From Fervidobacterium sp. (GTDB lineage: Bacteria > Thermotogota > Thermotogae > Thermotogales > Fervidobacteriaceae), in the NCBI GenBank assembly GCA_003522805.1, contig DPIB01000032.1:1-8897 (forward strand): a DNA stretch of 8,897 bases, read 5' to 3'. Numbering within the stretch: position 1 is the first letter of the stretch; each line of letters starts with the position of its first letter. Below, piece after piece: positions 1 through 6,214 of this stretch. The position numbers were made by a program, and so were the translations under genes. The notes under the pieces were generated by a model that saw nothing but the letters and a program-made list of their open reading frames with translations, was not told where the DNA came from and did not search any database.

Positions 1-23
1 TCTAAGGTGGCGGGTAGTTTAAC
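1..23 (+). mobile_element. Partial right end of an IS200/IS605-family element (TnpB/omega-RNA type), pointing into the window
   Basis: The first bases read TCTAAGGTGGCGGGTAGTTT followed by AAC. They closely match the - strand right end at the other edge of the window, which reads CTATAGGTGGGGGTAGTTCA followed by C. In this family the right end is a short GC-rich hairpin followed by GTAGTT(C/T)-type bases. Only the right arm of the hairpin is visible here; the left arm and any tnpB gene lie outside. The body would be to the left, so bases from about 24 onward are host flank and would serve as the guide segment of its omega RNA. The assignment rests on a short match to one other end, so a chance resemblance or a decayed remnant is possible. 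Confidence 0.5.
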
Positions 24-85
24 AAGATTTATCTTACAAAAGTCATGGATTCAGATTTGTTGATGTTTGCTACGGAAATCGTATG

Positions 86-96
86 GGAGAGGTGAT
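86..96 (+). promoter_or_regulatory. Ribosome binding site fixing the start of the propeller protein at ATG 100
   Basis: GGAGAGGTGAT lies just upstream of ATG 100 and contains AGGTGAT, a full match to part of the anti-Shine-Dalgarno sequence. The in-frame ATG at 67 has no comparable site and would put a charged 11-residue extension in front of the signal peptide. I therefore use 100 as the start. Confidence 0.75.
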
Positions 97-99
97 ATT

Positions 100-2316
100 A
101 TGAGGTTTCCAAAGTTAGGAATCATCATTTTATTGTTGACCATCTTTTTACAAGCATTTTCGGCTGGTGCAGTACCTATCACTGAAAAAACTAGTTTGGT
201 CATACTCCCTGGAAAAGTTGGTGGTGGCTGGTCTACAGATGAAGTAGACTACCTGTTGTCTATCTTGGAAGAACAAGTTCTAAAGTTAGGAAGATTTCGA
301 TTGTTTTCCCGTGCTGACATACAGCAAATCATGAAGGAACGAAATATCTCGGAAATCGGTGTCTCAGAGGCAGAAGCGATCGAAATTGGAAAACTCGGTG
401 GGTCGAAATATGCACTTTTGCTTACTCTGACTAGTTTGTCGTCTACTTGGAGCAATAAGTCGAATGCCTTTGTTGCAACTTCAAGGTACACAATCAGGTT
501 ATACAACATCGAGAATGGTGAGCTCTTGGCTTCAAAAGCGATGGAGTCCACCGGAAAATCCGAGGAAACAGAGCAACAGTCGATAACTGATGCATTAAAA
601 TCAACTGCATCATCCATATGGTCTGAACTGAGAGAGATCTTCAAATTGGAAGCGTATGTAAAGTCGGTAGATGGAGACACTGTAATACTAGCAGGGATAG
701 ACCCAAAAATTGTCCCGAAAGGGACTGTATTTGAGATTGAAACAAAAACTGGGATGGGATATGTACAAGTTACGGGATACAGCGATGCAGAAAACACAGT
801 CGTTGCCAAGCTTATTCGTGGAGAAAAGCCTGTAGTTAATACTGTAGCTAGTGAATTTACTGAAACGTTGTCTACTACCCCAGTTACCCCGACTGTTCCA
901 ACGAAGGTGCCACCAGAAGCACCGAGCAATCTGAATGTCCAGCCATTGTCGGCATCGCAAATGAAATTGATATGGAAGGATAACTCAAACAGTGAAGAAG
1001 GATTCAAGATAGAGAGAAAAATAGGGACGACGGGTACGTGGTCAGAGATCGCAATGGTTGGAGCGAATGTGACAGAATATACAGATACTGGACTTACACC
1101 AAATGCAAACTATTATTACAGAGTGAGGGCATACAATAGTGGGGGAAATTCGGCCTACTCTGATGAATCGTATGCAACATTATCTTCAACATCTTCAACA
1201 ACTTGGCAGAAAAAATATGGTGGAAATTATTATGATGCAGCATACTACGTTCAGCAAACAAAAGATGGTGGATACATTGCTGTAGGATACACGTATTCTT
1301 CCAGTAAAAGTTATGCAGATGTATATGTAGTCAAGGTTGATACGTATGGTAACAAGGCCTGGGAGAAAACTTACGGCGGTGGATACAACGATGTAGCTTA
1401 CTGTGCACAGCAGACAAAAGATGGAGGGTATATCGTTGCGGGAAGTACATTTTCCACTAGTTCAGGATATGCAGACTTTTATGTACTCAAACTTGATTCA
1501 AATGGCAATAAAGTATGGGAGAAGACATATGGTGGAACGTACGATGACGTAGCTAACTATATTCAACAAACTTCCGATGGTGGTTATATCATTGCTGGGT
1601 ACACATTTTCTCTAGGTTCGGGGTATGCAGATGCGTACGTAGTAAGAATCGATGCATACGGTAACGGAGTGTGGGATAGGGTCTACGGTGGTGGCTATGA
1701 TGACGAAATTTATTGCATACAGCAAGCAAAAGATGGTGGATACATTGCTGTAGGAAGCACATATTCCAAGGGTTCGGGGTACTCCGATATCTACATACTC
1801 AAAATCGATGCGTACGGTAACGGGATGTGGGACACGGTTTACAGTTCAACTTACGATGACATAGCCTATTTTGTCCAGCAAACTGTTGATGGCGGATACG
1901 TAGTTGCTGGTTCAACAGATTTCTTTGGTGCTGGTGGTCGGAATGTAAATGTATATGTGATAAAAATCGATATGTACGGCAATAGAGTATGGGAGAGAAC
2001 CTACGGTGGGAAATACGATGACGCAGTTAATTGCATACAACTGACAAATGATGGTGGTTATATCTTGGCAGGATGGACAGAATCCTTTGGTGCAGGTGGT
2101 TGGGATGTCTATATGATAAAAACTGATGCATATGGTAACAAGACATGGGAGAAAACCTATGGCGGAAGCTATGATGACGTAGGCTATTTCGTTCAACAAA
2201 CGAGTGATGGTGGTTACATTATCACGGGATATACAAAATCTTTTGATTCAACACACGCTGGAGACGTTTACATGATAAGAACAGATGCAACTGGAAACAC
2301 TGGACCGAATCCTTAA
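100..2316 (+). CDS. Exported CsgG-like / fibronectin type III / seven-bladed beta-propeller repeat protein
   Basis: 738 residues. Residues 1-24 form a signal peptide (MRFPK, a long hydrophobic core, then SAGA as likely cleavage site). Residues 30-180 resemble CsgG-like secreted domains: an opening strand TSLVILPG, then RADIQQIMKER and AEAIEIGKLGGSKYALLLTL, the usual 'regulator residues, Gly-Lys, Ala/Ser-(D/K)Y' pattern. Residues 183-255 are a small beta-rich domain, followed by a Thr/Pro linker at 258-273. Residues 273-362 are a fibronectin type III domain (PPEAPSNL..., TEYTDTGLTPNANYYYRVRA). Seven repeats start at W369, W421, W473, W525, W577, W631 and W683. Each has a W-(E/D)-x-x-YGG strand, a QQT-x-DGGYI-x-(A/V)G core and a D-x-Y-(V/I)-x-(K/R)-x-D-x-x-GN end. 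Four strands per repeat and seven repeats suggest a seven-bladed propeller. It probably acts in the periplasm or on the outer sheath; ligand unknown. It has its own terminator and seems monocistronic. I do not recognise a named gene. Confidence 0.85.
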   Translation: MRFPKLGIIILLLTIFLQAFSAGAVPITEKTSLVILPGKVGGGWSTDEVDYLLSILEEQVLKLGRFRLFSRADIQQIMKERNISEIGVSEAEAIEIGKLGGSKYALLLTLTSLSSTWSNKSNAFVATSRYTIRLYNIENGELLASKAMESTGKSEETEQQSITDALKSTASSIWSELREIFKLEAYVKSVDGDTVILAGIDPKIVPKGTVFEIETKTGMGYVQVTGYSDAENTVVAKLIRGEKPVVNTVASEFTETLSTTPVTPTVPTKVPPEAPSNLNVQPLSASQMKLIWKDNSNSEEGFKIERKIGTTGTWSEIAMVGANVTEYTDTGLTPNANYYYRVRAYNSGGNSAYSDESYATLSSTSSTTWQKKYGGNYYDAAYYVQQTKDGGYIAVGYTYSSSKSYADVYVVKVDTYGNKAWEKTYGGGYNDVAYCAQQTKDGGYIVAGSTFSTSSGYADFYVLKLDSNGNKVWEKTYGGTYDDVANYIQQTSDGGYIIAGYTFSLGSGYADAYVVRIDAYGNGVWDRVYGGGYDDEIYCIQQAKDGGYIAVGSTYSKGSGYSDIYILKIDAYGNGMWDTVYSSTYDDIAYFVQQTVDGGYVVAGSTDFFGAGGRNVNVYVIKIDMYGNRVWERTYGGKYDDAVNCIQLTNDGGYILAGWTESFGAGGWDVYMIKTDAYGNKTWEKTYGGSYDDVGYFVQQTSDGGYIITGYTKSFDSTHAGDVYMIRTDATGNTGPNP
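1204..2313 (+). repeat. Seven tandem ~156-bp coding repeats (propeller blades)
   Basis: Units begin at the TGG codons at 1204, 1360, 1516, 1672, 1828, 1990 and 2146. Spacings are 156 bp except the fifth unit, which is 162 bp because of a two-residue insertion in the GAGGRNVNVY loop. The units have diverged at the DNA level but keep patches of identity, such as a 29-bp block shared by units 1 and 4 (1259-1287 and 1727-1755). The last unit ends in TGPNP without a following Trp, so the array is seven complete units and not a fragment. Confidence 0.9.
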
Positions 2317-2354
2317 ACAATTAGGTAACGTAGGTTATCTTGTTGATCTAGAAG

Positions 2355-2381
2355 AAAGGCAGGTCTTGGACCTGCCTTTTT
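2355..2381 (+). terminator. Rho-independent terminator after the propeller gene
   Basis: AAAGGCAGGTC (2355-2365) pairs perfectly with GACCTGCCTTT (2369-2379) around a three-base loop, and the T run 2377-2381 follows. It sits 38 bases after the stop codon and isolates this gene from the SlyD gene. Confidence 0.9.
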
Positions 2382-2462
2382 CCCAATTCGTATATTGCTA
2401 TCCTTAGATCATCCTTTATACTTGTTTATGGTCGTTAGACAGCTATTAGACAAATAGACGGG

Positions 2463-2487
2463 AGTTTGATTCTCTACTAGTCAAACT
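2463..2487. repeat. Inverted repeat upstream of the SlyD promoter, possible operator
   Basis: AGTTTGA at 2463-2469 and TCAAACT at 2481-2487 are perfect 7-bp inverted arms separated by 11 bases, covering roughly the -21 to -45 region of the predicted promoter. The arrangement would suit a dimeric DNA-binding protein. No regulator is identified, and a 7-bp inverted repeat can occur by chance. Confidence 0.35.
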
Positions 2488-2499
2488 TGAGATGATTTA

Positions 2500-2508
2500 T
2501 GATATAAT
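2500..2508 (+). promoter_or_regulatory. Extended -10 promoter for the SlyD-type isomerase
   Basis: TGATATAAT contains a perfect TATAAT at 2503-2508 preceded by TG at 2500-2501, an extended -10 element. No good -35 lies at 17 bp, which is typical of extended -10 promoters. Transcription would start near 2515, about 30 bases before the ATG. A 7-bp inverted repeat (2463-2469 and 2481-2487) lies just upstream. Confidence 0.65.
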
Positions 2509-2545
2509 AGATATGTGTCTAACTTTATTAGAAGGATGTGAAAAT

Positions 2546-2968
2546 ATGGGAATTAAAAATGGTGATAGGGTAAAGGTTCATTACACAGGAAAACTTGAGG
2601 ATGGACAGATATTTGATTCATCCTTAGAGAGGGAACCGTTGGAATTTGTTGTTGGTGCTGGACAGGTGATATCCGGTTTTGAAGAAGCTATAATCGACAT
2701 GGAAATTGGTGAAAAGAAAACATTTACGATAATGGCAGAAGAAGCTTATGGCATTGCTAGAGAAGATTTAAAATTCTCTGTACAACGTTCCATGTTACCT
2801 GAAGGGGTTCAAGTTGGAGATATGTTAGAGGCATACCAACCAGATGGCAATGTATTTGTTGTCAAGGTTGATGAACTTAATGATCTCACGGCTATACTTG
2901 ATGCAAATCATCCCCTTGCCGGTAAGAACTTAATTTTTGATGTAGAAATAATAGACATTATTTCTTGA
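2546..2968 (+). CDS. slyD: SlyD-type FKBP peptidyl-prolyl cis-trans isomerase
   Basis: 140 residues. This is a cytoplasmic folding helper that isomerises Xaa-Pro bonds and binds unfolded chains. The FKBP core is clear: VKVHYTGKL (9-17), IFDSS (22-26), GAGQVISGFEEAI (37-49) and EEAYG (65-69). Residues about 70-125 are the insert-in-flap chaperone domain, and LDANHPLAGK (118-127) is the SlyD signature. The His/Cys-rich metal-binding tail of E. coli SlyD is absent, as in shorter thermophilic SlyD proteins. The start is ATG 2546, behind AAGGATGTGA at 2532-2541, because the family begins at MGIKNGDRVKVHYTG. An upstream in-frame ATG at 2492 overlaps the promoter and is rejected. No terminator is evident before the next gene, so the two may be cotranscribed. 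Confidence 0.93.
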   Translation: MGIKNGDRVKVHYTGKLEDGQIFDSSLEREPLEFVVGAGQVISGFEEAIIDMEIGEKKTFTIMAEEAYGIAREDLKFSVQRSMLPEGVQVGDMLEAYQPDGNVFVVKVDELNDLTAILDANHPLAGKNLIFDVEIIDIIS

Positions 2969-3105
2969 TATTCTCTATTTTACAATATTTGTTGCATAAG
3001 GTTTCATCATTCAGGCTTCATGTGAAAAGAAACAATAGAAAAGCAAGTTTTTGTTTTCGAAATGACTGGAAAGCCCAGAGCAGAGATAAATAAAGGAGTG
3101 GTTGC

Positions 3106-3864
3106 GTGCAGTATAAGTTTATCGCCTTGGACATCGGAGATGATATAGATATAAAGAAACTCATGAATGAAAAATCTTCGTACGTAGAATATGTTCGATG
3201 GGAAGAGCCATTCAAATTCAAATATGGTGAAGGTTCAGTGTTTGTTTATTCATTTGGGGCTGTTGTAGGTTTGAACATATCAGAAAAGCAATTCAATTCC
3301 TTAGTTTCCGAATTTGACGATTATGTGATTGGATTTGTAAAGCACGGTACTCCAGACAAACTGGAAGTTGTTCAAAGTAGCGATAGAGAAATAGAGGTAT
3401 CTCAAGACGTTGTGTATGTACCCAAAATCGATGACGGAGCACTTTCTACAATAGCCTTTATGCTTGCTCAAAGTATTTCTTTACATAGAATAGAACAGAA
3501 AACTGATCTCTTGATCGATGAAATCGAGAATTTTTTATCAGCAAGGCGTAAGATCTCCCAAGGAAGCAAATCTCTAGATCTTGCCATGAAGATACTGAAA
3601 ACAAGACACGAGATACTTTCTGACGTTATGATACTAGACAAACCCGAAATGGCTTGGGAAAATGAAATGTACAATGAAATATACCAAAAGTTGGCTAGGT
3701 ATTACGAGATTCCAAGAAGGTACAAGAACGTTACAACGAAATTGGACCATGCGTTTGGAGTGACGAGCGTATTGCTTGAACTACATAGTAAGAGCAAGTC
3801 AAATTTCTTAGAATGTATGGTAATATTACTTATTGCCTTAGAAATAGTTCTAAGTTTCTTCTGA
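3106..3864 (+). CDS. RMD1/DUF155-family membrane-anchored protein
   Basis: 252 residues with a GTG start behind AAAGGAG at 3092-3098 (7-base spacing). The protein matches the RMD1/DUF155 pattern: a mixed alpha/beta N-terminal half with a Gly-rich VFVYSFGAVVGL strand (45-56), then ALSTIAFMLAQSISLHRIE (112-130). A long helical stretch follows, then ILDKPEMAWENEMYNEIY (176-193), the family's 'LD-x-P-x-x-W-E' motif. The C-terminus has charged helices and one predicted membrane helix (235-252, ECMVILLIALEIVLSFF) that ends the protein. Family members include fungal Rmd1 and human mitochondrial RMND1. The bacterial function is not established, so I give none. It sits 137 bases after slyD, with no clear promoter or terminator between them. 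Confidence 0.8.
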   Translation: MQYKFIALDIGDDIDIKKLMNEKSSYVEYVRWEEPFKFKYGEGSVFVYSFGAVVGLNISEKQFNSLVSEFDDYVIGFVKHGTPDKLEVVQSSDREIEVSQDVVYVPKIDDGALSTIAFMLAQSISLHRIEQKTDLLIDEIENFLSARRKISQGSKSLDLAMKILKTRHEILSDVMILDKPEMAWENEMYNEIYQKLARYYEIPRRYKNVTTKLDHAFGVTSVLLELHSKSKSNFLECMVILLIALEIVLSFF

Positions 3865-3899
3865 TCATCTTCCTAGGCAAACTCTGCTTCAACATAATC

Positions 3900-3916
3900 T
3901 TCACAAAATTTTCACA
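3900..3916 (+). promoter_or_regulatory. Pho-box-like direct repeat TTCACA-N5-TTCACA upstream of the nucleotidase
   Basis: TTCACA at 3900-3905 and again at 3911-3916 are exact copies 11 bp apart, one helical turn. This fits the Gram-positive PhoP box (TT(A/C/T)ACA repeats spaced 4-6 bp) and the 11-bp periodicity of PhoB boxes. A weak -10 candidate, TATTGT at 3928-3933, begins 12 bp after the box, the usual geometry when the box replaces the -35. The link to a phosphate regulator is inferred. Confidence 0.5.
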
Positions 3917-3941
3917 AAAATTGGCGTTATTGTCATGGGTT

Positions 3942-3957
3942 TTCACACAATTTTACA
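3942..3957 (+). promoter_or_regulatory. Second TTCACA/TTTACA pair just before the nucleotidase RBS
   Basis: TTCACA (3942-3947) and TTTACA (3952-3957) are separated by four bases and end two bases before the GAGGAGGG ribosome binding site. With the pair at 3900-3916 this makes four half-sites in 58 bases. It could be a second activator site or a downstream site that modulates expression. The region is AT-rich, so chance contributes. Confidence 0.35.
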
Positions 3958-3972
3958 AGAGGAGGGATTAAG

Positions 3973-5499
3973 ATGAAGAGATTTTCAGTACTTGCTTTGT
4001 TAATTGTGGCGTTATTGTCATTTGCGGTTAACATCACTGTTTTTCACGTCAACGACACTCATGGTCATGCTTGGCCATTTGCGGATTCTGATGGAAACAT
4101 CATCGGAGGGTTTTCAACTCTAGCTACGATTATCGATGCAGAGAGAAAAGTAAATCCAAATGTATTGTTCCTTCATGCAGGAGACATAAACACTGGTGTC
4201 CCAGAATCAGACTTGGTGGATGCAGCTGCTGACATCATGGCGCTTAACAGAATGAAGTTGGATGCAGTAGCTATCGGTAACCACGAATTTGACAAACCAA
4301 GGAGTGTCCTCAAAAAGCAGATGTCATGGGCGAAATTCGACTTCCTCAATGCCAACATTTATAAAGACGGTGAGCCACTTTTCACACCATACATCATAAA
4401 AGAGGTTGGTGATGTTAAAGTGGCAATAGTAGGTTTTACCACAGAACACACGAGGATACTTGAAAATGTCTACAGTGAGGATTTGGAATTCAGAAATGTC
4501 ATTGAAGTAGCAAAAGAGATAATTCCTGAGATTAGAAAACAAGCAGACGTTGTCATTGCTTTGACGCACCTTGGTGTCGGTCAAGGATATTCTGACCTTT
4601 ACACAACAGCTGATCAACTTGCACAGAATGTTGAGGGCATAGACCTCATAATCGATGGACACAGTCATACAAATATGACAAGCCCAATGGTCGTTAATGG
4701 TATTCCTATCGTTCAGGCGTTCGAATGGGCAAAAGTACTTGGCAGAGCAGACATAGAAGTTGAAAATGGTAAAGTAGTGAAGATCGATTGGCAAGCAATA
4801 CCTGTTATACAGTCCAAGTTGGTTGGAAAGGATGAAGCTGGCAATAACGTTTACCAAACAGTTGTTAAAGAAAACTTAGCGGTAAAATCCGTTCTCGATT
4901 ACTTTAAGCAATTGGGCGGCTCTAAGTTAGATACAATTATCGGAACGACGGAGATTTTGCTCAACGGGGAAAGAGCGGATGCAAGGTCTAAGACAACAAA
5001 CCTTGCAAACTTAATTGCCGATTCCATGCTTTGGAAGACAGGAGCAGATGTTGCTCTTACAAATGGCGGTGGTATCAGAGCTTCCATAAAACCTGGAAAT
5101 ATAACAATAAGAGACGTATTAACTGTTTTACCTTTCGGAAACACACTTTACGTTATCGAGCTTAAAGGCTCTGACCTTATAAAAGTCTTTGAGTATGCTG
5201 CAACCATTCCAAATGGTCAGGGTGGTTTCCTGCAAGTAGGGGGTGCCACTTGGAAAGCCGAAGGTGGAAAACTCACAGAGGTATTAGTCGGTGGAAAACC
5301 AATAGATCCAGAAAAGGTCTACAAAGTTGTTACAAATGATTATATGGCCAGTGGTGGAGACGGTTATACAATGCTGAAAGATCAACCGGGGTACAACACA
5401 TTCTATGTTATGGCAGATGTATTGACTGAATATATACAAAAAGTGCTTGGCGGTAATGTAACAAATTACGATGATAAGCCAAGAGTAGAGAGAAAATAG
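3973..5499 (+). CDS. ushA: Secreted UshA-like 5'-nucleotidase / nucleotide pyrophosphatase
   Basis: 508 residues, a full-length member of the 5'-nucleotidase/UshA family. Residues 1-20 are a signal peptide, so the enzyme acts outside the cytoplasmic membrane, removing phosphate from nucleotides; UshA also cleaves UDP-sugars and NAD. The dinuclear metal site is complete: VNDTHGH (D28, H30), D71 in GDINTG, GNHEFD (N103, H104), THLG (H199) and GHSHT (H230, H232). The C-terminal substrate domain has NGGGIR (364-369), LPFGN (F388) and SGGDGYT (Y465), where the two aromatics would clamp the base. The stretch GDINTGVPESDL...AIGNHEFD...WAKF...ANIY is very close to E. coli UshA from memory. H69 in LHAGD replaces the more common Asp or Gly and should not affect the ligands. 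The ATG follows GGAGGG at 3961-3966. The gene is bracketed by Pho-like repeats and its own terminator. The exact substrate is unproven. Confidence 0.92.
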   Translation: MKRFSVLALLIVALLSFAVNITVFHVNDTHGHAWPFADSDGNIIGGFSTLATIIDAERKVNPNVLFLHAGDINTGVPESDLVDAAADIMALNRMKLDAVAIGNHEFDKPRSVLKKQMSWAKFDFLNANIYKDGEPLFTPYIIKEVGDVKVAIVGFTTEHTRILENVYSEDLEFRNVIEVAKEIIPEIRKQADVVIALTHLGVGQGYSDLYTTADQLAQNVEGIDLIIDGHSHTNMTSPMVVNGIPIVQAFEWAKVLGRADIEVENGKVVKIDWQAIPVIQSKLVGKDEAGNNVYQTVVKENLAVKSVLDYFKQLGGSKLDTIIGTTEILLNGERADARSKTTNLANLIADSMLWKTGADVALTNGGGIRASIKPGNITIRDVLTVLPFGNTLYVIELKGSDLIKVFEYAATIPNGQGGFLQVGGATWKAEGGKLTEVLVGGKPIDPEKVYKVVTNDYMASGGDGYTMLKDQPGYNTFYVMADVLTEYIQKVLGGNVTNYDDKPRVERK

Positions 5500-5528
5500 T
5501 AGACAACAATTGGTCTCAGGCTTTAATG

Positions 5529-5551
5529 AGGGCGGGCAACCGCCCTTTTTT
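5529..5551 (+). terminator. Rho-independent terminator after the 5'-nucleotidase gene
   Basis: GGGCGG (5530-5535) pairs with CCGCCC (5540-5545) around a GCAA tetraloop of the GNRA class, extended by an A-T pair, and six T residues follow at 5546-5551. It separates the nucleotidase from the niaR-pncA unit. Confidence 0.93.
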
Positions 5552-5595
5552 CTTCTCTATTTACTAATTTACTAGTTGTCAAATCATACTTATGG

Positions 5596-5624
5596 TTGTC
5601 ATTTATTGACATTTATTGTATAAT
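5596..5624 (+). promoter_or_regulatory. niaR-pncA promoter with overlapping candidate NiaR operator
   Basis: A perfect TATAAT at 5619-5624 lies 17 bp after TTGTCA (5596-5601), giving a standard promoter about 55 bases before the niaR start. Around the -35, TGTCA (5597-5601) and TGACA (5607-5611) form a perfect inverted repeat with a 5-bp spacer. ATTTATTG occurs twice 10 bp apart (5601-5608 and 5611-5618). GTTGTCA also occurs at 5575-5581, 20 bp upstream of the copy at 5595-5601. A repressor bound here would block RNA polymerase. NiaR autoregulation is inferred from position; I could not verify the motif. Confidence 0.6.
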
Positions 5625-5665
5625 ATATACATGCCTGGTAGCTGAAAGCTAGAACAAAGCTTGAG

Positions 5666-5671
5666 AAGGAG
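5666..5671 (+). promoter_or_regulatory. niaR ribosome binding site deciding ATG 5679
   Basis: AAGGAG ends seven bases before ATG 5679. An in-frame TTG at 5661 would place this site inside the coding sequence and add MRRRGE to a family that begins directly with the winged-helix domain, so 5679 is preferred. Confidence 0.8.
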
Positions 5672-5678
5672 AGGCGAA

Positions 5679-6173
5679 ATGATTAGAAAAGCTGAAATAT
5701 TGGATTTACTTAAACGAGCCAAAATTCCTGTGAAGGGCAAGGAATTAGCAGAACGCTTCGGAGTAAGTAGACAAATAATAGTATCTGACATAGCACAGCT
5801 GAGAGAGGAAGGGTACAGAATAATTCCGACTCGTGACGGATATGTTCTGGACACGGGTGGAACTGTAAGAAGGACTATCGCAGTACAACATACAGCTGAA
5901 GAAATCTATGATGAACTTAAGACAGTTGTTGAAAATGGTGGAAAAGTGATAGACGTAATCGTAGAGCATCCCATCTATGGTGAACTGACAGGCCGTATAG
6001 ATGTATCAACTTTGGACGATGTTGAGAAATTTGTTTCCTTACTCATCTCGTCAAATACCAAGCCTCTGTTAGAAATCTCAAATGGAATACATCTCCATAC
6101 AATAGAAGCTCCAGACGAAACTACAATGGATAAGATACTCCATGCGATAGAGAAATTCAGGCTCAACAGATAG
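5679..6173 (+). CDS. niaR: NiaR-type niacin-responsive transcriptional repressor of NAD genes (HTH + 3H domain)
   Basis: 164 residues. NiaR (YrxA family) senses nicotinic acid and represses NAD synthesis, salvage or niacin uptake genes. Residues 3-56 are a winged helix-turn-helix of the HTH_11 class (RKAEILDLLKR, then ELAERFGVSRQIIVSDIAQL, then the wing EGYRIIPTRDGYVL). Residues 65-164 are the 3H domain with its conserved histidines: H71 in QHT, H97 in EHPIYGEL, and H138/H140 in GIHLHTIEAP. H71, E79, H138 and H140 have the same spacing as the metal ligands I recall for T. maritima TM1602 (His79, Glu87, His146, His148), so this site should bind a metal. The stop codon is 41 bases before pncA, whose product acts in the same pathway, which supports both assignments. 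The gene is likely autoregulated through repeats over its promoter. Confidence 0.92.
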   Translation: MIRKAEILDLLKRAKIPVKGKELAERFGVSRQIIVSDIAQLREEGYRIIPTRDGYVLDTGGTVRRTIAVQHTAEEIYDELKTVVENGGKVIDVIVEHPIYGELTGRIDVSTLDDVEKFVSLLISSNTKPLLEISNGIHLHTIEAPDETTMDKILHAIEKFRLNR

Positions 6174-6204
6174 TCATTAATTCATCACAAAATCTGGATG
6201 GTGG

Positions 6205-6209
6205 GGTGA
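6205..6209 (+). promoter_or_regulatory. pncA ribosome binding site favouring GTG 6215
   Basis: GGTGA at 6205-6209, inside the G-rich run GGTGGGGTGAGG, lies five bases before GTG 6215. The alternative GTG at 6206 overlaps this site and would add only MRF to the protein. Homologues typically start M-K-A-L, so 6215 is preferred, but the two cannot be separated with certainty. Confidence 0.55.
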
Positions 6210-6214
6210 GGTTT

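Noticed and set aside
67..99. Upstream ATG that would lengthen the propeller protein by 11 residues
   Set aside because: It lacks a ribosome binding site and would place charged residues before the signal peptide; ATG 100 has a strong AGGTGAT site.
249..1007. Long open frame on the - strand, 252 codons
   Set aside because: It is wholly antisense to the CsgG-like and FN3 region, has no family resemblance, and is low-complexity Ser/Val/Phe-rich as expected for a shadow frame.
1204..2313. Tandem ~156-bp repeats considered as a CRISPR or satellite array
   Set aside because: The repeats are in frame, diverged, and encode propeller blades; there are no short identical repeats with unique spacers.
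2435..2459. Short TAGAC repeats at 2436, 2447 and 2455
   Set aside because: They are five-base matches with unequal spacing in AT-rich DNA, too weak to call a regulatory array.
2969..3105. Gap between slyD and the DUF155 gene searched for a promoter or terminator
   Set aside because: TTTACA and CATAAG hexamers are present but spaced only about 10 bp, and no hairpin with a T run is seen; I call nothing here.
4324..4857. 177-codon open frame opposite the 5'-nucleotidase
   Set aside because: It is antisense to a complete, well-conserved enzyme gene, is Cys/Phe/Tyr-rich, and shows no recognisable domain.
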